Below are positions 9,383 to 22,073 of a stretch of DNA of 64,000 nt, in pieces. A program made the translations under genes and the position numbers. Within the stretch, counting starts at the first letter, position 1; each line of letters opens with the position of its first letter. The stretch lies in assembly GCA_964035575.1 (NCBI GenBank), contig OZ037863.1, forward strand, positions 164,001 to 228,000. The letters run 5' to 3'. The notes under the pieces were generated by a model. The model was not told the DNA's origin. It worked only from the letters and a program-made list of their open reading frames with translations, and ran no database searches. The DNA is from Rhynchopus sp. YZ270_cl-10 (taxonomy: Eukaryota; Euglenozoa; Diplonemea; Diplonemida; Diplonemidae).

Positions 9383-12307
9383 CTACAGCTTGGCTGCCAG
9401 CTTGTGGACAGTCAGCGTGTTGTATGCCTCAGCCGTCAGTGGTTGGTACGTCTTGGAGACGGGGTGCAAAAACCTGTCAGAGAAAGTGTTATTTTTTTTT
9501 TTTTTTTTGCAAAAAAATGGAAAGTTGAGAGACCTCCGAGATGCATGATGCCATGTCCCATGATGAAAGCCGAAAAAAAAAGGTCTCAAAAAAAAGTCGC
9601 AAAATATAATTCATACCACATCTTCTCCTTGACCAGGGCGGGGTTAAATCCCTCCTTCTTGTAGTCACCCTTCTTGTGCTTGAAGGTGCCGGTAGAGTCC
9701 ATTTCCTCGAGGAAGCGAATGAAGAGCGGGGTCTGTGAAGAGAGAGGGGGTATGTGATGGGGTATGTGTGGAAAAAATAAACATTTCATAAACCCCCTTG
9801 ATCGTTCACATACAACACAATCACAAAAAAAAGTGAAGTTATTAATGCAGGCACCTCCGACTGACCCACGTACGATGCCAGCCATCCGGATGAAAGCACA
9901 AGTACCCTGCGGCCAACAACAGAAGATGTAAAAAGGAAACCTAATGACTGGCCCGTACCGTAAGAGAACGAGGGCGGTTCACAACCGCTCGACAGCCGGC
10001 GGCCCACCTTCCGTTGAAGAGTTGTGAGCTTACAGGTACTGCAGTTCGCTGCACCCAACGCTTGATGCACGATAGTCTACACAAGAGAGCAGAAACCCAA
10101 AAACACAAAAAGGGGTGGGCGGGGGGGTCACAACATCTCTCTCTTGGCGCCCCATGCTGTACCGACAGTTGGGCCTCACCCTTTCTCTTAGGGATATACA
10201 TGGACGTCCTTACAGGCAGCACACCGTAACCCAAAGGCGTGGCAGAGAGACTCCGTAGAGCGACTCTGGCCTGACCGCTGGCCATTTATGCTCCGGGTGC
10301 GAGCACCCATCATAGCATAGGGGGGCCAGCCTGACCCAGCATTTATATACCCTGCCAGGGTGAACTTGCATAAAAGAGGGCAGGGGCGTTTAGACCCTGA
10401 GGACTAGGGGAAGTCCCGCATACCCCAACAGAAAGACAAAGGCTATGCACTGGTGATATAGGAGAGGCAGGGTTGCTGAAAAACAAAAAGACCCTGAAGG
10501 CAAAAAAAAAAAAAACATTTTTCCCCCCCAAAAAAAACCTATATTTCCTTCCCAATTTCCATACCGAGTAGCTGGGCAGGTTCGCGCGGCAGTACTTGAG
10601 GAATTCTTCGGGGTTGATCTCAGCGCCTGCGGTGAGGTTGATAGCAACCATGCAGGCACGTCCGTCGGACCCTGGGATCTCCACGCCGTAGACAGAGGCC
10701 TCCTGGATGCCGGGGAAGGTGGAGAGCACTTCAGACACTTCCATAGTGGAAACGTTCTCGCCCTTCCAACGGAAGGTGTCACCAATGCGGTCAACGAAGT
10801 AGACGTAGCCTCCCTTGGTGCGCAGCAGGTCTCCTGTTCTGAAGTAGCTGTCGCCCTTCACGAAGACGTCGCGCAGGATCTTCTTCTCCGTTGCCTCCTT
10901 GTTGGTGTACCCGGAGAACTCCGGCACCTCGCCTGCTGCAGTCACCTTGTTTTTGATCTCGCAGATGAGCTCCCCGGTCTCGCCCTCTGGGAGCGGGATG
11001 CAGAAGCCTGTTTTGCGGTGGCGCACCGGCATCTCTTCCTCGACGTCGAATTTCACGAGGTGCACCGGCTTCAATTTGTTGAGAAGCGCGCCCTGTCTGC
11101 CGACAGCGCCCTGCCCAATGTAGTCTCTGCAGAGGTTCATCGTCATCGAGTTTCCTTCGGTTGCCCCGTAGAACTCCCCCACCTCAGGGACGTTGTGGCG
11201 TCTCTGGAACTCATTCCAGATCTCCGGGCGCAGGCCGTTTCCGATTGCCAGACGGATCTTATGTTTGTCCTCAAACCCTGTAAGCGGGGACCCTATGAGG
11301 TACCGGCACATCTCCCCGATGTACTGCATCACCGTGCAGCCGTATTGGGTGCACTCCTTCCAGAAGTTTGTCGCAGAGAACTTCCTTCTGACAACGTAGG
11401 TCGACCCTGTGTTGAACATATGCATGACACCGAGGTTTGCGGCAGAGTGGTACAGCGGCATGCCGGACCCGTAGATGACCTCACGCTTGGTTGCGCTGAA
11501 GGCAGGGAAGATCATCGTGTAGGTGTAGATCTTGTAGTGGGGGATCTTGCAGGCCTTAGGGAGCCCTGTGGTGCCCGAGGTGTAGATGTATCCAAAGACC
11601 TGCCCAGAGTGCTTGATATGTGCGTTTCTTGTCTTCAAGAATGCCTTCGGGAGAGTGGCAGGGAATGAAGCAATCTCGCGGCGAAGATCCGTGAACAGCC
11701 CGCTGGAGAGGGGTTCTGGCTGGTGGAGGTCGGGGAGTTCGGAGAATATGGAGACGCCAGATTCTTCGATGAGGGTGTGCGCGTCTGCGACAGAGTGGGC
11801 ACACAGGCCTGCAGAGGAGATGACACCAACGCAGTCAGCGATCTTAATGGAGTGGGCCAAAGGCTTGCCCTTGATGTTGGAGTTGATCATCGCAATCTTG
11901 ATGCCGGCCTTGGTCAGACCAAGCCAGATGGGGATGTACTCAATGCAGTTCTCCATATGCAGGGCGATGCAGGTGTCGGGGGCGAGCTGGGGGTGCGAGG
12001 CGACCCAGTTGGAGATCTTGTTGGAGAGTGCCTCGACGTCTGCGAAGGTAAGCTTCTCGCCTGTCTCGGCTTGGATCAGGGAGACGGTGGTGGCGGCGCT
12101 GTCGCCCAGCTCTGCAAGCGTCTCGTACCACTTCATCGACACATTCGCGCCAGGCGCCTTGGCGAATTCGTCCACAGCCCGCGAATTCGGGGCCAAACGC
12201 TTAATCAGCCCCAGGTCATGTGCAATGTGGTAGTTGCTGTCCGCCCAGTTCCATGCTGTCGCACCAGCAGCAAATGCACCAAGCGCCTTCGCCTCAAAAG
12301 ACACCAT
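9383..12307 (-). CDS. FATP/SLC27-type very-long-chain acyl-CoA synthetase, three exons
   Basis: Exons 12307-10565, 9732-9617 and 9473-9383 join to about 649 residues (donors GTATGG and GTATGA; phases 0 and 2). The enzyme activates long or very long fatty acids with ATP and CoA and, in FATP proteins, couples this to uptake. Visible: a hydrophobic N-terminal segment (about 8-20), the AMP-binding P-loop YTSGTTGLPK (242-251), FGATEGN, YFRTGDLL and the VDRIGDTFRWKGENVST block. The two small exons supply the conserved FATP tail (PLFIRFLEEM, TGTFKHKKGDYKKEGFNP, YQPLTAEAY). Without splicing, the frame runs into a poly-T/A intron and gives a nonsense tail. Intron 1 (10564-9733) is long and carries a family C repeat and about 400 bp of unusual GC-rich sequence. 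A pyrimidine tract ending CTTCTCAG lies about 16 bases before the start. Confidence 0.92.
9844..10380. repeat. Inserted sequence in synthetase intron 1, with dispersed repeat family C
   Basis: Family C (9844-9903) has the blocks ATGCAGGCACCTCCGACTGA and GATGCCAGCCATCCGGATGA and contains the perfect palindrome CATCCGGATG. Other copies: 22561-22616, and two per unit in the tandem array (for example 54485-54544 and 54721-54782). The following stretch to about 10380 is GC-richer than normal intron and has small hairpins such as GGGTGCGAGCACCC. It may be part of a longer SINE-like insertion, but I find no convincing pol III boxes. Confidence 0.5.
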
Positions 12308-14003
12308 CGTTAAAGATCAGTCTGAGAAGTGAGATGAAGGGAGGGAGGGGAGGGGAGGGGGGGAGAAGGGAGTAATAGAATGTGGTTCGTTTGGTTCTTC
12401 ATTTTCGGTGGGTTGGGTGAGGGTGTTGGGGGATGAGCATCAGAGCATCAGAGGGTACGACGGACACATAACACACGGGTTTTGCATTATTTTACTTTTT
12501 TTGGAGTAAAAAAAAAAAAGGCTTTTGTGGATAACCCTGTCAACGAAGAATCCCATTGCGAGGAGTAGATGTGACTCTGCACACATCGGTAACTGCAAGT
12601 CTGGCACGCCAGTCTTCACCTTCAAGGGGGGGGAAGTCGTTTTGTATAATATCCACCACCAGTTCATGTGAGGGGCAAGTGCTGTGCAAAAAGTGCAGTT
12701 CACAATGACTACAAAACAAAAAAACAGGTTTCGTGCAAAGCATGAGATTCGAAAAAGAAGAAAAATATTTTTTTTTTTTGTTAGCTGAACCTAAGCCTAT
12801 GCTTAGCTCACCTCAAAAAATAAAAATAAAAACCTTGAAAGATAAATGCGCCTCGTTGTGCACATTACACCCACAAAAAAAAGGTTGACATCAAACACAA
12901 ATCCGACAGTGCTCCTAAAAACAAACATGAAACTCTGATCTGACCCACTTTTTTGTACGATTTTTTGCCCGAGTACTTAAGGTTAACATAAAGTGTACAT
13001 CGACTGCACATACATGCAACCAGTTGTGCTGGGGGGTAAAACGTTACAGTTTTTATTTTTATTTTGCTCTCTTTTGTTTTTTGCGCTTTTGTTCGATCTC
13101 ACACGCAACTGAGAATTGAGAGAATGCGACACACGTAAGAGGGGTGGGATTTCCGAGAGAGCAAGGGTAGATAAGTGAACACGGACACAGCACACAGCAC
13201 ACGCACAGAGCAAAACTCCGAATATATAACAGAACGTTTGAAAGAAGAAAAAACCGAGAAGTTGAAGGGATAAAGCATTTGACAATGAATAGGGTGGCTT
13301 TGGAAAACGCTGTTCTGTTCTGTTCGTTCCCTCCTGACAAAATCGAAAACAAAAAAAATCGTGCCAGAGTAATTGGGAGGGAGGTTATGGGTTCTTGTTC
13401 CGAAGTTTCCAAATGCGAAAAGGAAAAAAAAAAATGTTTTCTTCGAAATAGTGCGATCGGTAGGTAAAAGTTGTTTCGTTGGTAGCACACAATCCTCCTG
13501 TTTGAGGGATGATTGGCGACCGTACCCGGTAATATTTCGTAGGAATAATACAAAGCCCTCTCGCGTCGTGGTGCGTGACCACCAACCAAAAAGGGAGAAT
13601 AGTCGGAAGACGAGCCTGAAGCCTTTTTTTGTGTCTGAAGCTATCTCAAAAGTATCTCAAAAAATAAAATCGCTTTCAGCCCCTCTTCCCCCGATCCCCA
13701 GATTTGTATGAAAAAGTCAGTGGGAGTTACCCGTTCAAAAACAGTTTTCAAAAGAAAAAATACCCCCCGTATTTTGCACGAAGAGGTGCACGTACGTCAC
13801 AGAATGTATGGCAACAGACACAAAGGAATAACAGATCTTCCCCTCCCCTCCCCCCGCTACCCCACGCCACACTACCCAATCACCCTGTCGCAACCCCTGA
13901 GACAGAAACAAGCATGGTCTTCAGTTGCCCCGACAGACCTTGGAGCATGTTGTACGCCACAGTGTGCCAAAGAACGTGTCTTTCACTGCAGCCCATCGTC
14001 TGC
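12308..14003. other. Intergenic spacer
   Basis: No gene supported. Contains a family B hairpin (12785-12813) and a diverged family D copy (13460-13550). The open frames around 13059-13711 have low-complexity, intron-like composition. Confidence 0.55.
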
Positions 14004-17000
14004 TCAGTCGAAGGTGGACTGCACTGCTGCGATGTGATGTTCTAGGCAGACCTGTTGAGAAAAAGAAGGGGTAATATTCCCGTAATGGGTTTTCATGAAG
14101 TGCTTGCTATTTTTTTCTTCTTTTTTTTTGCCTCGTGCTCTTGTTTTGTTTTGACTTATTTTTTGTGAGAAAAGGGTATTTTAGCGTTGGGACGTGGGTC
14201 AAGGCCAAGCACGATGTGTGATAGTTACTCACCATACAAGGGACTTGGGTGATTATCCTAGGCAGGCGCTAGGACCAATAAGTGCTTACATCGACCAGGC
14301 GGAGAGCGACGCAAACCAAACCGCATTCACCCAACACCTAGAAAGCTATGGATGCGCCTCGCTACTGTGCGAGAAGGATATAACTCAGAGAAACAACGAT
14401 GTACACCGCACACCTACGCGTCTCTGCTGAAGACAGTCTGTGAGGCCCACAGATCGAGGACAAAGGTTGAGCAGAAAGCAGCGAAAGGCATATGGGGAAA
14501 GGGAAGAGACGGGAGGCCAAGGAAGGAGATCGATCATCGGTGCAGGTTTCTTGCGGTGGGGAGAGGTTAAAATGTTGGAACTCTTCACGACGTTAAAAGA
14601 ATTCCTAGGTGACGCTGAATTACTCATCTGAATATAAACTAATGGGCGTCTCAATGGCGCCCCTTCCTCCATATCCCCGATAAGCGTGAGTTTCTCAAGC
14701 AACATTTGAAACGCGTTGAACCGCGCAAGAAGTTCGTACTTCATCACCTTTGGCCAGTAATTCTAAAAACGGGGGTTGGTCAAAATGTAACTCTTCTACA
14801 CTGTACAAGAATTCCTAAGAGATGACAAATTGCTCATCTAAAATCTTAACGTACACTCTCTGTTGATTCTAAAACGGGGGAGGGTAAAAAAGCGCGAAAG
14901 GTAAATTGGGGGGTTGAAAAGTTGGAAACGCTTCCTCACCCCAGATCACACATATGTCACAAGTGTCATGTCCCCAAAAATAAACTAATGTGAACACCTC
15001 CAGGGCAGGAGACATACCTGCACAAAAGCATCGAGCGAGCTAGCCACATCACGGGGCAAGGGGGGCTCACGCTCTGTCTCTGCGTCGCCGTCCGTTGGTG
15101 GCACGCAGCCGAGACCGTGAAGCAGCTCCTCCACGTCGTCCTCACCAATCTTACCAATGAGACGTGTCTTGAGCACCTCCCACGACGGGTTCGCCGCCAT
15201 AACAAGACCTTTGTCAGCAAGGATCTGTGGGAGGGTTTTTGTCGAAATTTGAGAAATAATTGAGATAAATTATTTGCCTCCTCCATTTTTCTTTGTTCGA
15301 CTTGAGCAAAAATAATACCACAATGCGCAACAATCAAAACGAAAGATAAGGTAAAAAAATCCCACGCTTCCCCATCTCCAGAGCACTACTCTGACCACTA
15401 CGCCTGAAGATCACTGGAAAGGTGCCCGTCAAGATGGCTCACGACACATCATCCCCTAAACACCCTTCTTTGTGACATACCTCATGCGCTGGGTGCTGCG
15501 AGCCACATCCCTGGCACTCCAGGAGTGCCTGCCCTGCCTCCTCCAAAATCGCTGTGTCAAACCAGTGCTCGCAGTGTGGCTGTAGATGTTGATTGTGTAA
15601 TTATTTGACAAATTTTGTGGCAAAAAAAAGGGGGTGAAGTTGATGGTGCAAAACGCCTCTGGGACGCAGGCACTGACACTCCGTGGGTTATCGAAGCCAG
15701 TGCTGCACTTTGGAGTTGTTTAAAAAAACTCCTCCACTATTTTGCATCGACAAATCGCCCACACACAAAGAAGGCGAGAATGAGAATATTTTAACATTAT
15801 TTCATGCAAAACCAGATCGAACTCTATAAAGTCTTCATAGCGGGTTGGAGCGCCATCCCTTGAACAGAGAATCGTAAGGCCATGAGGTGAGGATAAGGAT
15901 CATGAATATTTCCGCTGACGACGCGGACAGATGGGCAAAAGTCCAGGGTTGCGGGACTAAGCACAGGTGTTGTGTGTACTCCATTCCTGAGAGACAGTGG
16001 AGTGCCTACAAGCATCGTTTCCCGCATTGTTCACTTCAACGCATGCACGATGCAGGGTATCCCTCAAGACTGCAGACAGTGGCACCGTTGGCAAGATTTG
16101 TTTCGCCCCCCTCCACCTAAAGGGCATCATGTACGTACAGAGGCACGAGAATGCCAAAACGAAAAAAGTAAAGAAGATGTGTGCGAAGCTGAATGTTGAC
16201 ATCTCACAAAATGCCACAAAAGGCCACATGCGAACAATTGCAAAGTTGATGTAGAACAAAACGCCTTTGACACAACGTTTAGATGGATTTACAGCAGGTT
16301 ATAGCACGTTCGGCAGTCGTTAATGGACTCAGAAAATCTTGTACGTAAGTTGACAAGCCCTCGACCTGACGAAACCGACATGGCAATGAAAGAGGAGATA
16401 CAGGAGTGGAAGACAGACAAAATTGGTTCAGAACGGAATCCACGGGCACCGTGATGTGATGCTATACAGTGTATTCATGCCTTATGAACCTTAAGAACCG
16501 GGCAACAAAAGAAGTACACCTTCTCTACTACCCCGCCCCGACCCTAGAAAAACCCCCACCTTTAAAAACCCAACCTTGAAATTCGCTGCACTTTTTTCGT
16601 TTCTTTTACTCCCTCTCTTTCTCAGACATACCTCGGCACATGGCTGGCAGATGGAGAGCGTGACCCCCGGGTACTCCTGGCACAGCAGCGAGATCGTAGA
16701 AAGGACATGCGCAAGCACCTCCTTCATGGTCTGCGCACCCTGCATGTCGGAGGGGAGCTCAGCTGAGACGGAGCCTTCGGAGAAGACGTCGTCTGCTGCT
16801 GTTGTGGCGGGGGCGGCGTGGATGTACATTACGGTATCCTCTACCGAGAGAAGCACACGGACGTGCCCGAGGGCCAACCACATTGCGTCCTTCCAGTGGT
16901 TTGTCAGTGGCTTGTATGAAGCAGACTCTCTCGGAAGGTACCGCTTGTCATCTCCTAGCAGATAGTTTGCAGCATCGTACTCCGCAACACCACCTGCCTC

Positions 17001-20000
17001 AATGGAACGAAATAGCCGTGACAAACGGCACCATAAACGTCCAAACAGACCTTTAGGGAGAATGTTCAACATCACCATCCGGAATGCACCCTTTTGAAAC
17101 AGATATGGCACCGCTATTCTCATATCCTCCGGGGAGGACACAGGGAACAACGAAGGTGCGACGCACCGCAAGCTCTCCGGGTCGGTATCACTCAGAGGGT
17201 TGCCCCCGACGCGCCCCTTGAAGGTGTAGTCGAGCGATCCAAGCAGCTGTGTGCACATCTCAATCTCGCTGGAGGTGGGGAACGCTTGGACGACCTTATC
17301 GTTTCTGCTCTGCGCGGAGGGGACCTGAATTGCACGCATCGCTTTGACAGCACGGTGCAGGATCACTGCGAGAAGTGTCTTTGGGAGCGTTCCGTTCTCA
17401 AGCACGCTTCCTCCGTCTGCGAAGAGCGCTGCAGACACTCCGTACTCAAAGGACTGTGCCAGCGTCTTCCGTGCACTGGCCCCTAATCTCACCAAATGAG
17501 CGTACGAAGCGACAGCGCCGGTCATCCGCCGAAGCCATGCGGGATACATAAAGACAAATTGGTTGTCCAGCAGCCGGCTGCTCTGTGTGAAGAGAAACAC
17601 AATGCCCCAGGCCTGCAGACAGTCCGTTACCTCCTGGAGTTCCGATGAGTCTGCGATGCCGCATTCATCCGCAAGCTGTGAATACTCTTGGATGGGAACG
17701 AACAGACGGCCCCCTTCGCCTTTGCTCTTAAGCAACGCCTTTGCGAAGCGGAGCTGCCGTCCTGGGATGGCGCCATTGGGGTATGTCATATCATTCACAC
17801 ATTCGGTATGACAAATCTTTGCAATAGATTTCATCACATCCGGAAACTTCACAGGAACCCCCGCAGCAACGTGAGGGAACATCGGGCTGCCAAACGCTAC
17901 TCTGGTCTTGCAGGACACTGCATAGCACCCAAGGACACGGCGTGTTTCGTTCTCCGCTGCATCAGGGTCAATGCAACGAATGAACTCTACCACACGCGAT
18001 TCGATCTTCATGAGAATAGGCTCAATGAGACCTGCCAAGGAGTTCTTCGGGAGGATGTCGAGGTGGGTCGCAATGATGACAAAGTGCGCTGCAGGGCAGC
18101 GTGCCATCACGGTCTCGATGCTCTGCAAAAACCGCTCTTCATCTGTCGGGCACATCTCACCATCCGTTGAGCTGATCTTCCACGTCAAACAGAAGAGACT
18201 GCGTGCAGGGATAAACCCCTCTAGCGCATCTAAATACGCATCTTCACCAGGAAAGTCGAGGAACGTTAGTGCCATATCATTTGGGTCTGGATGCAGGTCT
18301 GGACTGGGTGCTTCATTGTACGCTAGAAAGGTTGTAGACGACACATTGCCATGTGGCGAGAGATGTGCCACATGCTCATGGTCCTCGATACGCGTTGTCG
18401 CTGTGACTGTAGGAAGCTTTTTGAATATACCTAGCATAGGGTCGGATTGGAAGCACTTCAGAATAGAGCTCTTACCGGTACCTGGAGGTCCCATGACACA
18501 GATGTTCATCTTCTTGACGATCTTTGCGGGGAGTTGAAGTGAGGCCTGGCGGTGCGCGCTAAACAGATTCGGGTCAATCTGACGCGCCTTCCCCGCAAGC
18601 CCTGTCGCATTCGCATCCGCCGAGAGACGTGGTGTGGGAAGTGGCATCGCGTTGCCTGCTGGGCGTGGGGTGGCTCCGGGGGCGGTGGTGGGGAGAGTGG
18701 TTTCCAATGGTTGGCGCAGGTTTGCAGGGACGGTGGCTTCTACAGTGGCGGAGAGTTTTTCCATGTTTTTTTGGAGGAGGCGAACGGTTTCTTCTGCTTC
18801 GCGTGCACGGCGTGCGAGGTCGTCTTTTTCTTCTAATGCTTCCTGCAGCAGTCGTGAGTTCTCTTGTTGTTGTGAATCGCCGTCGCCCATCGCCGTCAAC
18901 ACCTTTTCTTTAAACGCCAGGACCTCCTGGCTGTACTTCTCACGCACCGCCATGTCATAGTCCACGACCTCACGTCGCCCCCTCGGGCTCGCTGAGGTGC
19001 GTGGATCCACAAAGCGGAAGACGTGCTGCATATCTGACCCGAATATGACACGGTCCCGGTTGTTCAGTTCGATTGTCTCGGATGTGCCGTCGGATGGCTG
19101 TACGAGAGTGCCGTTGATGTAGACGACGGCCTTGGGGTCGAGGAGGCGGAGGGTCGTGAGGATGGCGCCGTCCTCGTCTTCGCCTGCGTCGGTGGTGATG
19201 ACGCAGTGTTCTTCGAGGATGCCGGGGATGGTGATGCGGTGGGTGTCCTCCTCCTGCTCGTCGTCGCTGCCTTCGCGGGCCCCGATGGTGGTGGCGCCCT
19301 TTAGGTAGTAGGCGAGACAGCCAGACAGCGTCGGGTCCTCAGAGAGGTTGACCAAAGAGGGAAGCGATTTGTCGACTGCGACAGTGAGCAGCCCCATCTT
19401 GCGCAGGTCGTGCTTCCGGATCGCCTGCAGCTCCGTGTTCTCCGCCTCTAGCGACTCCCAGGGCTTGCTCACCTCCGTCAACGCCTGCATCGTAATCTGC
19501 AGCTGCTCCTCCGCGGACAGAGCTTGGTACGCTTCTGGGGCCTCCTCCTCCTCCTCCTCTTCCTCTTCCACTTCCTCCACTTCTTCTTCGGCTTCTGCCT
19601 CCGTGTCTGCTGTTGGTGCAGCAGTGGTGGTGGTGGTTGTGGTATCAGCAGGAGTAGCAGTTTTAATCGCCATCTTCGGCTTCTTGACAACCTTCTTGAC
19701 AACCTTCGGCTGCTTCTGCGGGGGTGCGGCAGGGGTCGACTCTGGAGTAGCAGCGGCCTCCTCCGGTTCCTCTTCGACAGCAGGCGGCGCTGCAGGCGTT
19801 GGTGGTTTGTTTTCAAGCATTTCCTTAAGACGTGCCACTTCCTCGGTGAGCTCGCGGATCTTCCTGGAGGTGGGGTCTTCGTTGACGACGGCGTGGGTTT
19901 TGATGCGTTTTGCCCTGTCTGCATAGCGTAGGGTAGACAGACTCTCCTCGTAGTTGCTGACGTGAGGAGACAACGTCGCAAGCATGACCGTTCTGCTGTT

Positions 20001-20939
20001 GCCACCAAGGTTCTCCTTCAGCACCCATGTCAGCACAGAGTCTCTGTAAGGGATGTGGCTTGCGTTCGCCTTCTTCTCAGCGACGTCTGCCAAAGCGGAG
20101 ATAACCTTGCCAAGACAGACCAACGATTTGTTGATGTTAGCTCCTTCCTTTAAGGTGCTCCCCGTTGCGCCAGTTTTGTCAGCCCGCTCTGACCCTGCGA
20201 GGTCAACCAAATTCACCTTTGAGGCCTTCTCCGATCCATTCAAAATCGAAGTAAACCGGATCGTAAAAATCGCATGCGATCTGGAAGATGTTGCGTTCAT
20301 CGCTGTGCACGCCACGGTACGCACACGGTTTCCTTCTTCCATGAGGTTTTCTATGTCCTGCAAATTATGCACAATCACAAGAGCTAGTCCTTCGACGTAT
20401 GGCCCGGTGGATGGGTGTTCTCTTGGCTTGACCTCCTTCGAGGAAGGGTTCAGGAGACAGCGGCACTTCTCGTTGTAGATCTCCATGTACGAGACCTGGA
20501 TGCGGTGGGAGAGGTCGGGGTTCTTTGCAGTCAGCTCGTCGCAGCGTTCGAAGAGGTTGCTGCAGATGCGGGGGATGATGCCTATGTCGCCGTTGTAGCC
20601 CATCATGGTATATGTCTTGCCAGACCCGGTCTGTCCGTAGGCAAACAAACAAGAGTTGTATCCAAGAAATGCAGCATCAAGGACTGTGGTGCCAAGTCTC
20701 TCGTAAACGTATTCTTGTGAGCAAAAATCCGCGCCTTCAGGATCAAAGGACCAAAACGCATGGTCAAAGGCAAACGCATGCTCCCGCTTCCCCGCGCCCT
20801 GGCCAGCGATGCGGGTTACATTGTTGCGTACGTCCATCGAGACGACAGTCGTGGCCCCCTGGGCCTTCTCTCGGTCATTGAACGGCCTGCATCGCACGGC
20901 CACAGTGACCGCATTGGTAGGTGCGGCGGGTTTGCTCAT
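14004..20939 (-). CDS. Kinesin-3 motor / FHA / Roc-COR (Roco GTPase) fusion protein
   Basis: Exon 1 (20939-16632) codes 1436 residues. Kinesin motor 8-350: P-loop GQTGSGKT 102-109, SSRSH 218-222, DLAGSE 246-251, with kinesin-3-type YRDSVLTWVLKENLGGNS. Then a Pro/Thr/Glu-rich linker, an FHA-like domain (about 545-645), a coiled coil (about 665-735), a Roc GTPase (about 808-1015: GPPGTGKS 817-824, DFPG 895-898, THLD 958-961, SCK 1009-1011) and a COR domain (about 1055-1380, with GIVFLF, YPAWL and LPKGLF). The donor GAG|GTATGT leads in phase 0 to exons 15579-15481 and 15224-15018. These complete a CxxC/CxxC zinc-ribbon-like segment (CQPC .. CQGC). Two further exons, from 14762 (NYWPKVMKYELL) and 14051-14004 (VCLEHHIAAVQSTFD then stop), are tentative because the donor between them is unclear. 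Expected role: microtubule motor under Roco GTPase control, cytoskeletal or ciliary. LRR and kinase domains of other Roco proteins are absent. Confidence 0.9.
14598..14975. repeat. Repeats within the 3' introns of the kinesin-Roco gene
   Basis: A segment containing AAGAATTCCTA..GA.G..AATT.CTCATCT occurs twice (about 14598-14632 and 14809-14842). Downstream, 14848-14975 is family G (CTCTGTTGATTCTAAAACGG .. GGAAACGCTTCCTCACC) and recurs at 51080-51212. Another intron holds family F (15640-15692, AAAACGCCTCTGGGACGCA), which recurs at 22290-22344. Confidence 0.65.
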
Positions 20940-21062
20940 TGCTTATTTTTTTGAGGATTTTTTTTTTTTGAAAAAAAGGAGAAGAGATAGAAAACAAGCG
21001 TCCTTTTTTTTATACGAAAGACGGCCCCTCAGAGAGCATGTGGAGGGGAGGGGGTGTCCTGT

Positions 21063-21236
21063 GTGGATGTGGATGTGGATGTGGATGTGGATGTGGATGT
21101 GGATGTGGATGTGGATGTGGATGTGGATGTGGATGTGGATGTGGATGTGGATGTGGATGTGGATGTGGATGTGGATGTGGATGTGGATGTGGATGTGGAT
21201 GTGGATGTGGATGTGGATGTGGATGTGGATGTGGAG
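21063..21236. repeat. Hexanucleotide satellite (GTGGAT)n, about 29 copies
   Basis: Almost perfect array of about 174 bp. It starts about 125 bp upstream of the kinesin-Roco start codon, so it lies in the promoter or 5' untranslated region of that gene. A 6-bp unit keeps all frames open, which explains the long repetitive frames on both strands; none is a gene. Confidence 0.97.
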
Positions 21237-21671
21237 GTAGGGCATTTGAGTATCATGGGCATCATGAACGTGGTGTGGTGTGGATGCCTTGTGAGGATAA
21301 TTCTTGCGCAGAACATAGCCCTCGGGGGCGGGTGTGATGTACTGATCGGCAGCAGCATCCTGGAGAACGGAGAGAAAAAAAAGGAGGGGGCACTATCGTC
21401 GTTTTTTTCCTGTTTTTAATAAGATCATGACACATCTAGCTTTTTTTTCTTCTTCTTCTTCTTTTTTTGAAAAAAAGGAGGTTTTTTCAAGATAAGCAAA
21501 AAGGGGGTTTTTCTAAGAGAGGATTTTTTTCGGGGCGTATCGACCCAAAAAGTATTATTAGCTTCACATACTTTCAAATACGAGAAAGTACAATGGACGT
21601 TCTGTTCAGATACATCCAACCTTTTTTTGTGGGAAATTTTTTTTTTTAGTGCAAATAATAAGTTGACTTGA

Positions 21672-21772
21672 AATACAAAGCCCTCTGATGAACAATTGTA
21701 CCTTGGCACATGACTGGCTGAACCGGGTCACCCAACCATGCAGTCCTACATCGTGGTTTGCATCTAAACAAG
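21672..21772. repeat. Dispersed repeat family H
   Basis: About 100 bp with blocks AAATACAAA.CCCTCT, TGAACA, GTACCTTGG, CACCCAACCA and GTCCTACATC. The second copy is at 44176-44282. A family B hairpin follows at 21866-21906 with an enlarged stem-loop. Confidence 0.6.
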
Positions 21773-22073
21773 GACATAGTAGTAAAGAAATGCCAGGGTA
21801 CTTATGACCCAAGAATCCACTATTTCTTCTAGGGGGTGTTGGAGGAAAAAAAAAATTTTTTTTATGAGATGAACCTGAGCTCCCCGCTCTGCTTGCTTGG
21901 TTCACCATTAAAAAGGGGGGTAAGAACGCCTTCGTGTATTACAGGCGCTTTGTGAAGGGGATGGGATGGCAAGTGCGCCTTCTAACAAAAAACCTCTTGC
22001 TGAGGTGAGTAGGGGAGAATTGGAGAATTGGAGAATTGGAGAATGGAGGGAGGAGAAGAAACAGGAAATGTGT

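Noticed and set aside
10014-10285. Possible SINE with pol III boxes in synthetase intron 1
   Set aside because: Composition is distinctive, but no A/B box pair, tail or target duplication could be defined.
13059-13711. Frames of 100-176 residues on both strands
   Set aside because: Rich in Phe/Lys/Asn from A/T runs, no splice signals or domains, and they overlap a family D repeat.
20943-21419. Frames of repeated His-Ile, Met-Trp, Val-Asp or Ser-Thr
   Set aside because: Hexamer satellite read in different frames; no flanking coding signal.
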